Below the pieces are notes generated by a model. The model did no database searches. It worked only from the letters and a program-made list of their open reading frames with translations, and was not told the DNA's origin. Below, piece by piece: positions 44,092-55,651 of a stretch of DNA of 64,000 nt. Position numbers and translations under genes: made by a program. Source of the stretch: Crossaster papposus. Taxonomy: Eukaryota > Echinodermata > Asteroidea > Velatida > Solasteridae. The stretch spans positions 1,054,001 to 1,118,000 of the forward strand of contig JBAIAA010000321.1 in NCBI GenBank assembly GCA_037893245.1. The letters run 5' to 3'. Every line of letters starts with the position of its first letter. Position 1 is the stretch's first letter.

Positions 44092-46050
44092 GTAGGATAT
44101 TCATCAATCTGTTTCTTGTGCTTCTTTAAGAAGTTGAATCAAAGCTACGAGACAAAGTATGGTCACAAAAATAGGGTTGGGATTAGGTTACGTTTAACAA
44201 GTGTTACCGAGAGGTGATTTTTAGATGAGGAAGGGTCTAGAATCTGGAAGTAATCTTACCAATAATGGCATACCACCGTCCAGACCCTAAATAAATTTTA
44301 AAGAAACAGTTATGCACAGTAAAGAACATTGAAGGACAATGATTTAGGAAAAATAGATGTATTGGTGATTTTAATTGAATTTTCTCACACAAAATATACA
44401 AGTGAATTCTAATAATAACAATTAACCCCTAACATTTGTAAAAGTTATCAACCACTAACCCCATTATCAAGGTTGCAATTCACAATAATTAACCCCAATT
44501 TACACAAGGGTCGAATGAATTTAAATTGCAAAAATTTATGTTCAATACAAGTAAATACAGTTAATGTTTTTGACCCCAAATTACACGATTATTCAAATAA
44601 TCCCCAAGTTAAAGGACAGTCAAATTTTACCCCAAGTTAAACGACAGTCAAGTGGCATGACAATCTGTAATTTTAAGGAGAAAATGTACACACATTTTAA
44701 ATGATTCAACACTGTCAATATTTCACAGTTGGAAGAAAAGGTAATATTGCTAGAAAACTAGTCCATTACATATGTTTGGAAATTCCAAACATCTTTATAT
44801 ACTTCCTATAAGACTTGACAGTGTCAAAATATTATAAATTATTATAAGATACAATACCAATAATCAAAATACATTAAACACAATTTGTACTACACAAAGC
44901 AGCATGGTGCTCAAACAAACTAGTTGCTCAAGCTCCAGGTGTAGGTGCAAGTGCAAATACATAGGTGATGACGGTAGCATCCACTGTAATTAATAAATAT
45001 CAATTGACATAATACCAAGCCAAACATCAAATACACAAATTTTCATAACGACATTATCAATTACCCTAAATATGTTCAAAATACAAAGTGTGGACTACCT
45101 GCATCCAGGCGTCAAACTTTACAACACTAATCGGTATCAATTCTTCCAATGCATACAAGTATGCCACAATTCCAAATCAATGCACTACCACCAATATAGG
45201 TGCAATGTTAACAGGAATGCCAAAACATACAACAATGTACAATATATATATTGCAAAGGACCAAATAATTATTAAAGTTAGATATACTCACTCACCAAGG
45301 GTCCACTGCAAACTGCCTGGCTGCCCACACTTGGCTAATTTCAACATTGCCATTCGGCAACAAGCCGAAAACAACAGGCTAAACAGCCCACGGCCCAAAT
45401 ATCGGGCTAGCGTTATGTGTTATTAAAATGTCATCGACAAGTATAGACGAAACAGTTGATGGGGTGAGCAGCGCTAAACTGATAGCAGCAACATGGAAGT
45501 ATGGATACATCCAAGGCAAGAAGCATGAAAGAACAAGGCTCCGCAAGATGCCAGTTTATATACCATTACCAAGTCAAATAAAAGCTTGACCCACAATGTG
45601 GAGAACCCCACCTAAGTTACATAACTCCTACAAAGGAACAATGCAAACTCGAGGAACGAATGCATTCCTCGAGCGCCGCAGCAGTGACGTTTTTACACAC
45701 GAGAGGGCGCACCATATGTTTTTATTTTTATATATACTTTTTAAAAATATTTTCACAACTACGTGATCGTTGACGATAAAGTCGACTGGTCACACAAGGT
45801 TAACAATTTGTCTTTGCGGTTCCGGCCGGACTCATCCATGACCCTCCTATGGGCATTTTACACGGGGTTGCCCTTTCTCTTGCTATTATTATTAAAAATT
45901 CCACGTTACAAGTGAATATGGGTAACAGTGTTATAATTGCCACGCTAATAAGCGAGACCGGTAGACTTCAACACCACGCAAAATGTGATCCTATTTTCCC
46001 TTGAAATAAAACAACTCAGACAGTACAACTTTTTGTAGGATATTAAAGTG
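44092..46050. other. Gene B intron 1, first half: nothing recognised
   Basis: AT-rich, with many CCCC-AAATTA and AACCCC words at 44390-44660 and a perfect short hairpin CTCGAGGAA...TTCCTCGAG at 45648-45673. No gene. Confidence 0.45.
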
Positions 46051-46056
46051 AAGTAT

Positions 46057-46130
46057 TTGGACGGATTCGAACCACGCACCCTCTGAACACCAATAGGCCT
46101 ACTTCTCTCTAACCACTTTACTACATGCCA
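46057..46130 (-). repeat. tRNA-like sequence (SINE head or tRNA pseudogene)
   Basis: On the minus strand an A-box-like AGTGGTTAGAGAGAAG is followed about 35 bases later by a perfect B box GGTTCGAATCC. The acceptor ends do not pair, so this is not a working tRNA. Confidence 0.4.
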
Positions 46131-46144
46131 ATATGTTGTTCTTT

Positions 46145-46520
46145 GCTATATACCCTCCAAGTAATGCTGCTGTGCATCGTACGTATCATTCCGTGTTCCA
46201 ATAATATATTACCACCACGCTTGTGTTTTTTTACTTAAAAGCCTCGCTTATTAACGACGATGGGAATAGTCGAATCGCGGGCGGCATTACAAAAGAAAAC
46301 AATTATGATGAATCAGTTGAAAATGGGTAAAAATTGATTTTACTTATACGACCTATACACATCGGGATTTTCGTCCCTAGGTCTCCTTGTTCGATCACGT
46401 TTGTTTTCACATCGCGTGAGAAAGAAAATGAAAACGCCACGAAGATTGTACCTATACATATACATCTGATGGATTCTAAAATTATTCAGGCTCGTTTCGA
46501 ACACGCTTTAAGACAGGTTA
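46145..46520 (+). repeat. Direct repeat in gene B intron 1, copy 1
   Basis: AAAGCCTCGCTTATTAACGACG, GGGAATAGTCGAATCG, ACTTATACGACCTATACACATCGG and CCTAGGTCTCCTTGTTCGATCA match copy 2 at 47148-47490. The end of the block (TTCGAAACGAGCCTGAATAAT, inverse) also occurs in gene A intron 1 near 39520. Confidence 0.8.
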
Positions 46521-46604
46521 TTTTAGAGTTGATTACACAAATTTGTGTATACCAAAAGACATTGTTATGGAAGCCCTATCGTGGCAGGTTTTAACAGTGT
46601 AAAA

Positions 46605-46885
46605 CTGTTTTTATTGCAAAATAACGCAATAGTTTGGCGAAAAAACGCAATAAATGTACTGCAAAATCACGCATTTGTTTTGCGGAATAACGCAATACTT
46701 CTGCGAAATAAGTATAACGCAATACCATTAAATGCGAAATAACGCAATAGTTGAGGGAAATAACGCAATAAATGTACTGCGAAATAACGAAAAAGTTTTG
46801 CAAAATAACGCCATACTTTTGCGAAATAACGCAATAGTTTTTCGAAATAACGGAATTCTTATTGCGAAATAACCATATTGCGTTA
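46605..46885. repeat. Minisatellite of TGCGAAATAACGCAATA units
   Basis: About 11 degenerate units of 20-27 bp with the core GCGAAATAACGCAATA and variable T-rich spacers. A single related hairpin (ATTGCGTTTTTTCGCAAT) is in gene A intron 1 at 37260-37278. Confidence 0.8.
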
Positions 46886-47147
46886 TTTTTGCAATACAAA
46901 TATACAAGGGAATATACAATATACGATAAGGGAAAATACTGCATTTTCAAACATACACAAACAAATGACACCCTAAAAACAAAGTGGTTGAAAATAACCA
47001 ATTAATTTGTAGATATGAGTGATATACTGCCGTGCTGGGGTGGGAGATGACAACCCTCAACGCGGTCCACCCTGTTTTCACTAATGTCACCAAACGTATG
47101 CAGCAACAAGTTAAGCTTCTCATCATACGAAAGAAGAAGAAGACTGC

Positions 47148-47490
47148 CGTGCTTAATTTGTGCGTATCATTTCGTGTTACCATAATAATTACCACTCATT
47201 TTTCGTAAAAGCCTCGCTTATTAACGACGATGGGAATAGTCGAATCGGGTGCGTCATTCCACAAGAAAAAAATGTGATAAATCAGTTAGAAATGGGTAAA
47301 AATTAGTTTACTTATACGACCTATACACATCGGAATTTGTGTCCCTAGGTCTCCTTGTTCGATCATGTTTGTTTTCATATCGCTTGAAAACTAAAATATA
47401 AGAACGATGCGAAGGTTTTACCTATCCGATAAAAGCGTTTCGAAAAAGCTTTAAAACAAGTCATTTTAGATTCGTTTGTAAATGAAAATA
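47148..47490 (+). repeat. Direct repeat in gene B intron 1, copy 2
   Basis: About 90 percent identical to 46145-46520. It ends in TTTTAGATTCGTTTGTAAATG, which also occurs at 9612-9635. Confidence 0.8.
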
Positions 47491-47532
47491 AGTCCTTTAA
47501 GTTGATTAAATTATCGCCTGTTTTGTTTTCAG

Positions 47533-47569
47533 GCAAGGTTGACTGAGATGCTACGAAATGGAGATGAAG
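47533..47569 (+). CDS. Gene B exon 2: 37-nt microexon
   Basis: Acceptor TTTTGTTTTCAG, coding ARLTEMLRNGDE plus one base, donor GTAAGATG. It differs from the gene A microexon at two bases and keeps its length and phase. It joins gene B exon 1 in frame. What it is spliced to is not visible in this window. Confidence 0.75.
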
Positions 47570-47671
47570 GTAAGATGTTTCCAGTTTGTACTGAATAGAA
47601 AGAGAAAAATTATATATATATATACTCAAACAATCTTGTGTCAAAGTAATTGTGAAATGCAAAATAATTGT

Positions 47672-49275
47672 TTAAGAGTGGGTCCACGTAAATATTTCAT
47701 ATTAGTGTCCTCTGCATTTGTTATTTTTTTTTAATATGAAAGGACTTGGTAAGCAAGTAACCAAAATTTAAAAAAATTATATGGCCCGTAGCTATGATAA
47801 CAGGCCATTTTGTGTTTTGCCAGTTTTAGGGCCGCCAAAACTGTGTTTTAGCTTATTTAACCAAAAAATACCCTACCAAAATGCAAAATTATATCACAAA
47901 ATCATTACAAAGTATCATCCTTGTCCTTGAGAAAATAAAATGTTTTAGATGTCATCCTTATGCTACGTTTAGAACATGCGTTAAAGCATGTTTTTAGAAC
48001 TAGTACAATTGTAATTTGTAGCCTATTTTTGTCCCTCGAAAAGTCAACTTGCCAGGGGTCCCAGAATATTTTTCATTTGGATTTGATTAGAGCCAACATC
48101 GGTCTTTCCATATCTGGTGAGGACAGTTTGGGAGATTTTGGGAGATTGAAAAATGAAATTTGAGCTTTTCCTCAGTAGTATCGATACACACACAAATTGT
48201 ACTTTTATTATTCTGGCGCCTTTTTCAAATCATAAGAGTGAGTTGCAGGCCTGTGAATTACTCCTACTGCATAAGCAGCATTTTTGACGTCGAAAATCTA
48301 GACTATGTTAATATAGGCACCGCTTCTTCACGCATTCAACTACCATTCAACGTTCGCGCTGGCCTGCGTTGCTTATCTAATTTGCGCTGCTTCCTTAGAG
48401 GGGCTGTTGGGTTCCGTAGAAATAATGCCTTAGTTGTTTTTTTTAGAAATAATGTTTTAGTTCACAACAAGTAGGCCTATTGTTTCCTCTTTTTATAAGC
48501 CACTAATAAAAATGTTATCAGAAAATGGTATGTAAGAATTGGTGTGGAGGGGGTTAGTCTAGATGTTCGCCGTAACAAATGCTGTGTATTCAGTATGAGT
48601 AATCCACAGGCCTGCAACTCACTCTTATATTTTGAAAAAAAGGCGCCTGAATCATACAAGTACAATTTGTGTGTGTATTATTACTACAAACTAAAGGAAA
48701 AGCTCAATTTTTTTTCAGATTTTGGTGAAAATTGACATTTGCGATGCAGTACTGCCTAAAGAAGATACAATATCCCAAATATTTTCCCACCAGATATGGA
48801 AAGACCAATGTTGGTTCTAATCAAATCCAAAAAGAAAATATTCTGAGACCCCTGGCGAGTTGATTTGTTTGTGGGACAAAAATATATATAGGCTAAACAT
48901 TACAATTTTACAAGTTCTAAAAACATGCTTTAACGCATGTTCTAAACATAGCATAAGGATGACATTTAAAATATTTAATCATTTTCTCAAGTAAGGGCAA
49001 GGATGATACTTTGTAATGATACAGTTGATTTTGTGATATAATGCTGCTTTTTGGTTGGGTGATTTTTTTTTAAATAAGCTAAAAAACAGTTTTGGCGGCC
49101 TCAAAACTGGCTAAAAATGTCCAAAACACAAAATGGCCTGTTACCATGGCTACGGGCCATATAAAAACAATTAAGTTCAATTTTGGTTACTTGCTTACCA
49201 AGTCCTTTCATATTAAAACAAACTTAAAAATGCAGAGGACACTAATGTGAACTATTTACATGGACCCACTCTTAA
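47672..49275. mobile_element. TTAA-ended foldback element, copy downstream of gene B exon 2
   Basis: The ends TTAAGAGTGGGTCCACGTAAAT and ATTTACATGGACCCACTCTTAA are inverse. The arms are about 800 bp and meet near 48480. It has the same family words as 37297-39402 but without the internal direct repeat. Confidence 0.8.
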
Positions 49276-49624
49276 AGCACAGAAATTAAGCCTCATTGAG
49301 CAAGTTCGATCAAGAACCAGTTTGTGAAGTACCTATTAAGCGCATGTGCCATGAAGTTAGAACTTTTGTGGCGCTGAAACATCGTACTGACACCAACCAC
49401 CCAAAAATATCCCAACACGATAATACCGTAATTGTTTTCGTACAGCGGTGACAAAATCACAAACTAACGTGAACAAAATGCCATTTTGCACGGCAAAATT
49501 TCGTTGTATGTCATTTTATTTTTGATACATGACTGTGGTTGGTCCATGCTGCACTATGCCATCAACATTTTGCTATTCATATCCAGAGCGACCAGTCGCA
49601 ACCGCGGTAAATTGGTCGTAAATA
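49276..49624. other. No gene seen
   Basis: Unique-looking sequence between the foldback and the LINE. No cysteine-module exon was found here. Confidence 0.45.
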
Positions 49625-52600
49625 GTCGACTAGACTATTCAATAGAACAATTCAATAGAACATTTATTTCCATTCCTTCAATAATAGTGAATACGGAACA
49701 AAAATATATAAACACTTATGTAATGCTAAGTGAATGACAACAAAATATACAAGAAAGAAACAAAAATACTGAAATTGAAATAAATTAAATTAAATTAAAT
49801 AAATATATAAGTAAATCATTATACAAAAGTGTTTAATATGAAAAAAGATGAAGGTATGGAGGCACTTTCAAGAAGCCAAGGCTTGTATAGAAATGCCTTT
49901 TATGTAACAATATTGATTGACAATTATATTAAACATGTATACATGTACGACAAAACAAGACACACGACAAGATGACTATAGGACAGGACAAACAAAAACA
50001 AAAACACCACAGACAGATATACTAGGACTGACAAGACACTAAATTGATTTCGAAAAAAACAAGTAGCATAACTGACAAGTCATTATAAAGACTGTTGCAG
50101 AATAAACCAAAACAATAAAAAGAGTAAAGAAGCTATGTCACGTAATGAGAGATGAGAGACCGTTTATACAATCGTTTGAATCGACCCACGGACGGCTGGG
50201 TTTTTGTAACTAGACTGATACTGTTCCAAAGTCGAGGTCCGTAAAATCGTATGGTGTCAAGTGAATATGAGGTGCGGGTGTATGGTAAAAACAAATTGTG
50301 TTTGGTGCGAGACCTGGTGGAATATTGATGAGATTCATTAATAGATGTGAAGAATGAGGAGAAGGACCGTGGGAGTAAGTTGTTAGTAAACTTATACATG
50401 AATATACCAGTATGGAGTTTATTAATGTCAGTTGGAGTGAGAGTGTTTAGCTGAGTGAATAGTGGTGCAGTATGTTCGCGGGGATGGGAAGATGTACAAA
50501 TTCTAATAGCCCGTTTTTGAGTAATAGTTAGTGAGTGAAGCTTATTGTTAGAGGTGTGCGCCCAAACAATGTTACAATAGTTAAGATATGGAAGAATAAG
50601 AGAGTTGTAAAGAAGGACCATGGAAGCCCGAGGAAGAAATGGGCGGAGCTTGGCAAGGACCCCAGTATTACGAGAAATAATTTTAGTGATAGATGAAATA
50701 TGGTCAGACCAGGACAGATGTTCATCAACTATAACTCCAAGGAATTTAGTAGATGAAGTTCTAGATAAAGGAATGTTGTCGATATAGATACGACTAATAT
50801 CAGGGGAAGAATTTGAAGACCTCGAAAAAAACATATATTTAGTTTTGGCATGATTCAGAGAAAGTCTGTTGGCTCTAAACCAAGAAGAAACTTTGATGAG
50901 TTCAGAATTTAAGGGCCAGACTGCAAAATTGTCGTGTCGTCAGCAAAGAGAGTAAATGAAAGAATGCGAGAGGAGGAGTGTAGATCATTAATATAAAGTA
51001 AAAAGAGAAGAGGACCCAAAATAGAACCCTGAGGAACGCCATGGCAGATGTTTTGATAGGATGAGTGAGAATTAAGAATAGAAGTGAATTGTTGTCTTTC
51101 ACTGAGGTAGCTGGAAAACCATTGCAACGTAACACCTCTGATTCCATAGTAATCAAGTTTGGATAAGAGGATAGAATGATCAATAGTATCAAAGGCTTTC
51201 GATAAGTCGATAAAGATTCCGATGGCCGACATCTTGTTGGTAACCGCATGGGTGAGTTTGTCAATCAGCTGAATGAGAGCCATATCAGTCGAATGATTAG
51301 CACGAAAGCCATACTGTTGATCAGAAAGAAGATTGAAGCGAGAGATGAAGGTAATAAGACGATTGTACATGAGTCTTTCTAGAATTTTAGAGAAACAAGG
51401 AAGAATAGATATGGGTCTATAGTTATGAATATCGTTTCGGTCTCCAGATTTATAGATGGGAATAACTTTAGCAATCTTGAGGTTTGATGGAAAAGAACCA
51501 GTGAGAAAAGAAAGACTGAAGATATAAGTTAGAGGATGAGAAATAAATGAAATGACAGATTTAACCACCAAGGAACTGATGTCATCAAATCCACAACTCT
51601 TGCTGTTTTTAAGTTCCCTTCCAACTTTGATGACTTCGAAGCAGTTTGTCGGTGAACAGAAGAAAGATGTACTATTGGGATCATGTAAGTAATCGGTGAA
51701 GAGAGAATTAGTGGATACAATTTTGCTAGCCAATGACGCACCAATGTTAGAGAAGTAATTATTAAAGGAATCAGCAATTTCGGGTGGAGTTGTGAAGGAA
51801 CGCTGTCCATCTGAAAAATCGTCCGGGAGATCAGCCTTTTTCTTGCTCCCTAGGATATTATTAATCTCACGCCAGACATTCTTGACATTAGCTTTACTGG
51901 TGTCGAGCTTTCGAGCATAGTAATTCTGTTTAGCTACACGGATGATAGCTGTCAGCGTATTACGATAGGCTTTATATTTACGCTCGTTGGCCGGCGTTGG
52001 GTTATGTAGAAAACTCTTGTAAAGCCTGTTTTTATAATTACAAGAATTGATGATAGACCGGTTGATCCAAGGTTGATTCCTAGATGATTTACCGACTGTT
52101 TTGACATGATATGGAAAATGGAGGTTGTAAAGGCTGTTGAAAACGGAAAGGAAAGTATTGTAAGCGGTGTCAGCTTGGTCAGCTTCATATACCTCACTCC
52201 AGTCTGCAATCTGGATGTCTGAAATGAACGAATTTATAGTGTTGGTGTTAATTTCCCTGGTGATGTAAGTAGTCTGGGGTGGTGCTAAGTTCTGAAAGCA
52301 ATTAGGAGTAATCTGAAAAAGAGGAAAATGATCCGTTATGTCAGAATAAAATAAACCGGAAGAAATATCATGGTCGTTGTTAGTAAGAATGTTGTCTATT
52401 AAGGTGGCACTGGAAGGGGTGACGCGGGTGGGTTTGTCTATCAACGGCCGGAAACCATAGGAACAAAAAGTGTTAACAAAGTCGTCCGTGGATTGATGAT
52501 CTGAGGTGAGAAAATTCAGGTTAAAGTCGCCCATTATGTAACACAGCTTCTTATCCTTTGTTATGGTGTTAAGACAGGAGTCAAAAGACATTTGAAAAGT

Positions 52601-53538
52601 ATCTATTGAAGTACCAGGAGCCCTGTACACGTTGCCAACAATCAGGTTACTTGCGTGGTCACGCTGAATTTCTATAAAAACACATTCGTAGTCATCAGAT
52701 GGGGACATAAGGTCGTCACGAATGTGGAATTTCAGCGTGTTATTTACAAGTATGGCGGCTCCTCCCCCGATTTTGTTGGAACGGGAAGAATGAACAAGAG
52801 AGTAATTGTTCATGTGGACGTATGGGGGAGGGGCTCCTTTAAACCATGTTTCTGTGAAGCCATAAACGGAAAATTGGTGTTTGAGGGAAGACAGGAAATC
52901 CTGAATATCGAAGAAATGTGCACAAAGGCTCCTGGCATTCATGTAAAAAATGGAAAAACAGCCTGACAAAGGAAAGTTTAAATTACAGAAATCACTACAA
53001 TCAAAATATGTACATGTGGAGTGCAACTCGTCAGCAGATGATTCGGCAGTTACACCGGAGAACATGATTGAGACGAAACAAACAAACAAGAAACAAGAAA
53101 CACAAATAACAAGATAATATGCAAAGTAAAGGATTATTAGATATAACAGTGAATCACTCAAATAAAGGTAAAAACGGCAACGTAGAAGTGAAAGTACATG
53201 AATCGAGCTATTTAAAAAGATGATGATAAGGCCAAATCATAATTAAGCAGTAATGATAGGCTGTACATGGACCAGGAGCACAATATTATTGGATAGATGC
53301 CATGAAAACAGAATGAACCAAACAAAAATTACTTAATTTAAAAAAAAAGCAAGTGGACAAAAACATGCATAGCAAGCCAAAACATGCAAGCCAGAACCAA
53401 TGACGCAAAAGAAAAACAAACAAAAAACTAAAGCAGAAATAAGGCAAATGAAAGTTTTAATGAGTAGCTGGCATTATTATGGATGTGTTTTACAGGGTTC
53501 AGGTGACATCAAACTAGTCTAAATATATCGTCGACTAG
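49625..53538 (-). mobile_element. CR1/Jockey-group LINE, nearly full ORF2
   Basis: The element runs on the minus strand. A 750-codon frame and a 233-codon frame form the endonuclease-RT protein. The 3' UTR runs from 50132 down to about 49634 and ends in short tandem words (TTCTATTGAATTG twice) rather than long poly(A), as is usual for CR1/L2-type LINEs. GTCGACTAG occurs immediately outside both ends (49625-49633 and 53530-53538) and may be a 9-bp target duplication. No ORF1 was recognised upstream of 53161. Confidence 0.75.
50133..53161 (-). pseudogene. LINE endonuclease-reverse transcriptase, one frame change
   Basis: From 53161 down: an APE-type endonuclease (YMNARSL about residue 73, TETWF, NVYRAPG, MGDFNLNFL about 207, SDITDHFPLF about 273), then reverse transcriptase (KVIPIYKSGD and NYRPISILPCFSKILERL about 550-580, GIFIDLSKAFDTIDH about 647, HGVPQGSILGPLLF about 706, FADD about 739). 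The first frame closes just after FADDTTILQSGP (50909). The protein continues in the next frame from the same place (WPLNSELIKVSSWFRANRLS) into the C-terminal part (STKFLGVIVDEHLSW, SLILPYLNYCNIVW, FYGPRLWNS), ending at 50133. So a single small indel near 50910 separates an otherwise whole protein, and the copy is young. The first 30 residues are hydrophobic and may not belong; MFSGVTAESS is an alternative start. Confidence 0.85.
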
Positions 53539-54191
53539 CTTGATTTTGATCATAGACTGGTTGAGATCTGAGATATTGTGCAGTATAACTGACCCACGGT
53601 AGGAATCAATACCATTTTGTTTTCTCATCATTTTTAACCATTTTCAGGTATGGGGAGTCCAATGCCGAGTGGTGCCAAGCCGAAAAATTATTCTAAAGGG
53701 GTATATTTGGCAATTCAAAATATGCCCTAAATGGCTCCTAATTCACACATAACCTTAACATCATGTAATCATTGAGGCCATTTTACCTGCATTTATATTC
53801 ATTTATGATAAGGTAACATACTTCCAAGCCATGTCAACCTGCTTTGCTGTTGATATGGTGTCAAAATCCAAGAAGGCCTAGTAAACAAATGTAATAATCA
53901 TAACGGAGGAACCCCTGGCTCGATTTTGATGTTCTTGGGGTATGGGATGTATTTGTGCAAGATGCTAAGTTTATTGCTGCATGTTTCAAAGTGATTGGGG
54001 ATCAGGGTCACATGGTTTCAGCTGAGATCAATGTCATTCGAGCCCCATATTACACTGATTACACTAATATATCGCTATCTTGGCAGCTAATCATGGAATA
54101 TGCAGATTTTATAACATCAGTTGAAAGGTGGGTATTAGTCATAATTTATCTAATGATCTTCTGCATGACACCATATTTTAGATGAAGACCT

Positions 54192-55651
54192 TCATGCACA
54201 GTTTACACAAACACCAGGTGGAAGTTTCTTATGGCAGAGGCGCGAGCAATGTAGTCTCTCCTTGAAACATTTGCACCTCATACTGTTGCAACCTGTGCTG
54301 CATGACTGACAAGCGATTATCTCGCGGATGGCTTTAGGAATAGGATCCTTGGTCATCAAGAGAAGTTGTAGCTTGCCTTATTTTGCTGACCAGCCAGCTC
54401 CAGGGGACGTGGGAGTTGGGATGTTTGGCAGGGTTATATTAGCTATTGATTATTATCTTGGATTGGTAAAATGCTCTCTGCATGTGGAACTTGAGTGCAT
54501 CGGATGTGGGGGGGGGGGGGGGGGGGCATGAGTTCAGGCTTGGAACTACTGAGGAGCATGGTTTCACGCAGTCTGTCCGTTTTGTGGAGTGTTTTGCTTC
54601 CATAGAGTTTGCAGACAAAATGTTTCATTTTGGTCAGCGCTTCGTCGTTCAGTTGTGGCAGGTGCGATATCCCCTGCAGCATATCAGGGTTCTCTTGCAA
54701 TGTCTTAATCGCTGTCGGCTTTCCAATACCATACAGGAACGACACAGTGTCACATCCCGTCAGGGAGTGAAATAGAAGCAGAGAGTCACATATTTCGGGG
54801 CCAAGCTTTGCGGCCAATGTCCCAATATTCAGATATTGCTTGTTTCCCATGATCACATAGACTGACTTGTTTGAGAACCTATGTTGGTGGGCACAGAGTA
54901 TCACTATAATGTCAGTGTCACGGGCAGCGATGAGAACAAAATCACTCTGACTATGAACACAATGCAACACTATTCGTGTGTCTGCCTCCTCATGATTCGC
55001 GCACAGATCTCAAGTATCTACGGCTTGCTGTGAACAGCAGACCTCCTTCTCATCTTCAAACACAGCAAGAATCAGTTTATCTACAGGAGCCTGTGCGAGC
55101 AACTCTCCTGCAATAAATTGTTGAAGTTAGATCTTGTTCTCCTTCACGGAGAGGAAAGCATCAAAGTCCTTCTTAGTGGCTGGAAACGGGACATCTCGTG
55201 TATAAATAGCCTTTCGAACACCAGGTGGCTTGGACTTGGCTCGCTTTATACGCGTGCAGTCCTTGATTGAGGTATCCCAATATCTGTCTCCCACTGCCTC
55301 AATTCGATGGAAGTCACGCCCACTGGCCAAAACAGATGCAACAAACAAATCTGCAAGATCCCCAAAGGTTGAAGCTAGCTTGGGTAAACCAATGGATTGT
55401 ACCCGGGCCATCATGTCCAGAATCAAGGTAGAGGTATCTGGTGAATGCAGTGGTAGAGGAGTGTACTGAAGATCACCTTTCAAAGGATGGATCATTGTCG
55501 ATTTGATGCCAGAACGAACACTGCCATTTGGTTGAAAGATGGTGATGGGCACACTCATGAGTTCGTGAGCTGCAACCTCCTTGAGGTCGACTGGTCGCTT
55601 TGCATCATACGCTGTGACCAGGCGTTGCTGCATCCTACAATGACCGCTCAA
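54192..55651 (-). pseudogene. Left-arm copy of EADT/TGCD multicopy gene (broken)
   Basis: A member of a protein family that I know as abundant in invertebrate genomes; its function is not established. In order on the minus strand: an N-terminal piece (VPITIFQPNGSVRSGIKSTM), LILDMMARVQS, FGDLADLF, GRDFHRIEAVGDRYWDTSIK, the RDVPFPATK segment, then AARDTDIIVILCAH, LGPEICDSLLLFHSLTGCDT and an outward C-terminal CXC-like cysteine tail. The DTD and TGCD motifs resemble acidic motifs of PIN/FEN-like nucleases (inference). The copy is interrupted in a few places and is not expected to work. Its 5' part extends further toward the N-terminus than in the right copy, where different upstream sequence is joined. 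Whether the family is a transposon protein is unknown. Confidence 0.65.

Noticed and set aside
45072-45426. 67- and 112-residue overlapping frames in gene B intron 1
   Set aside because: No domain, no paralogous counterpart in gene A intron 1, and no splice signals bounding them.
46605-46885. Possible CRISPR-like array
   Set aside because: Units are adjacent and degenerate with no unique spacers of constant length; it is a minisatellite in a eukaryotic intron.
52655-52966. 103-residue plus-strand frame
   Set aside because: Antisense shadow of the LINE endonuclease region.
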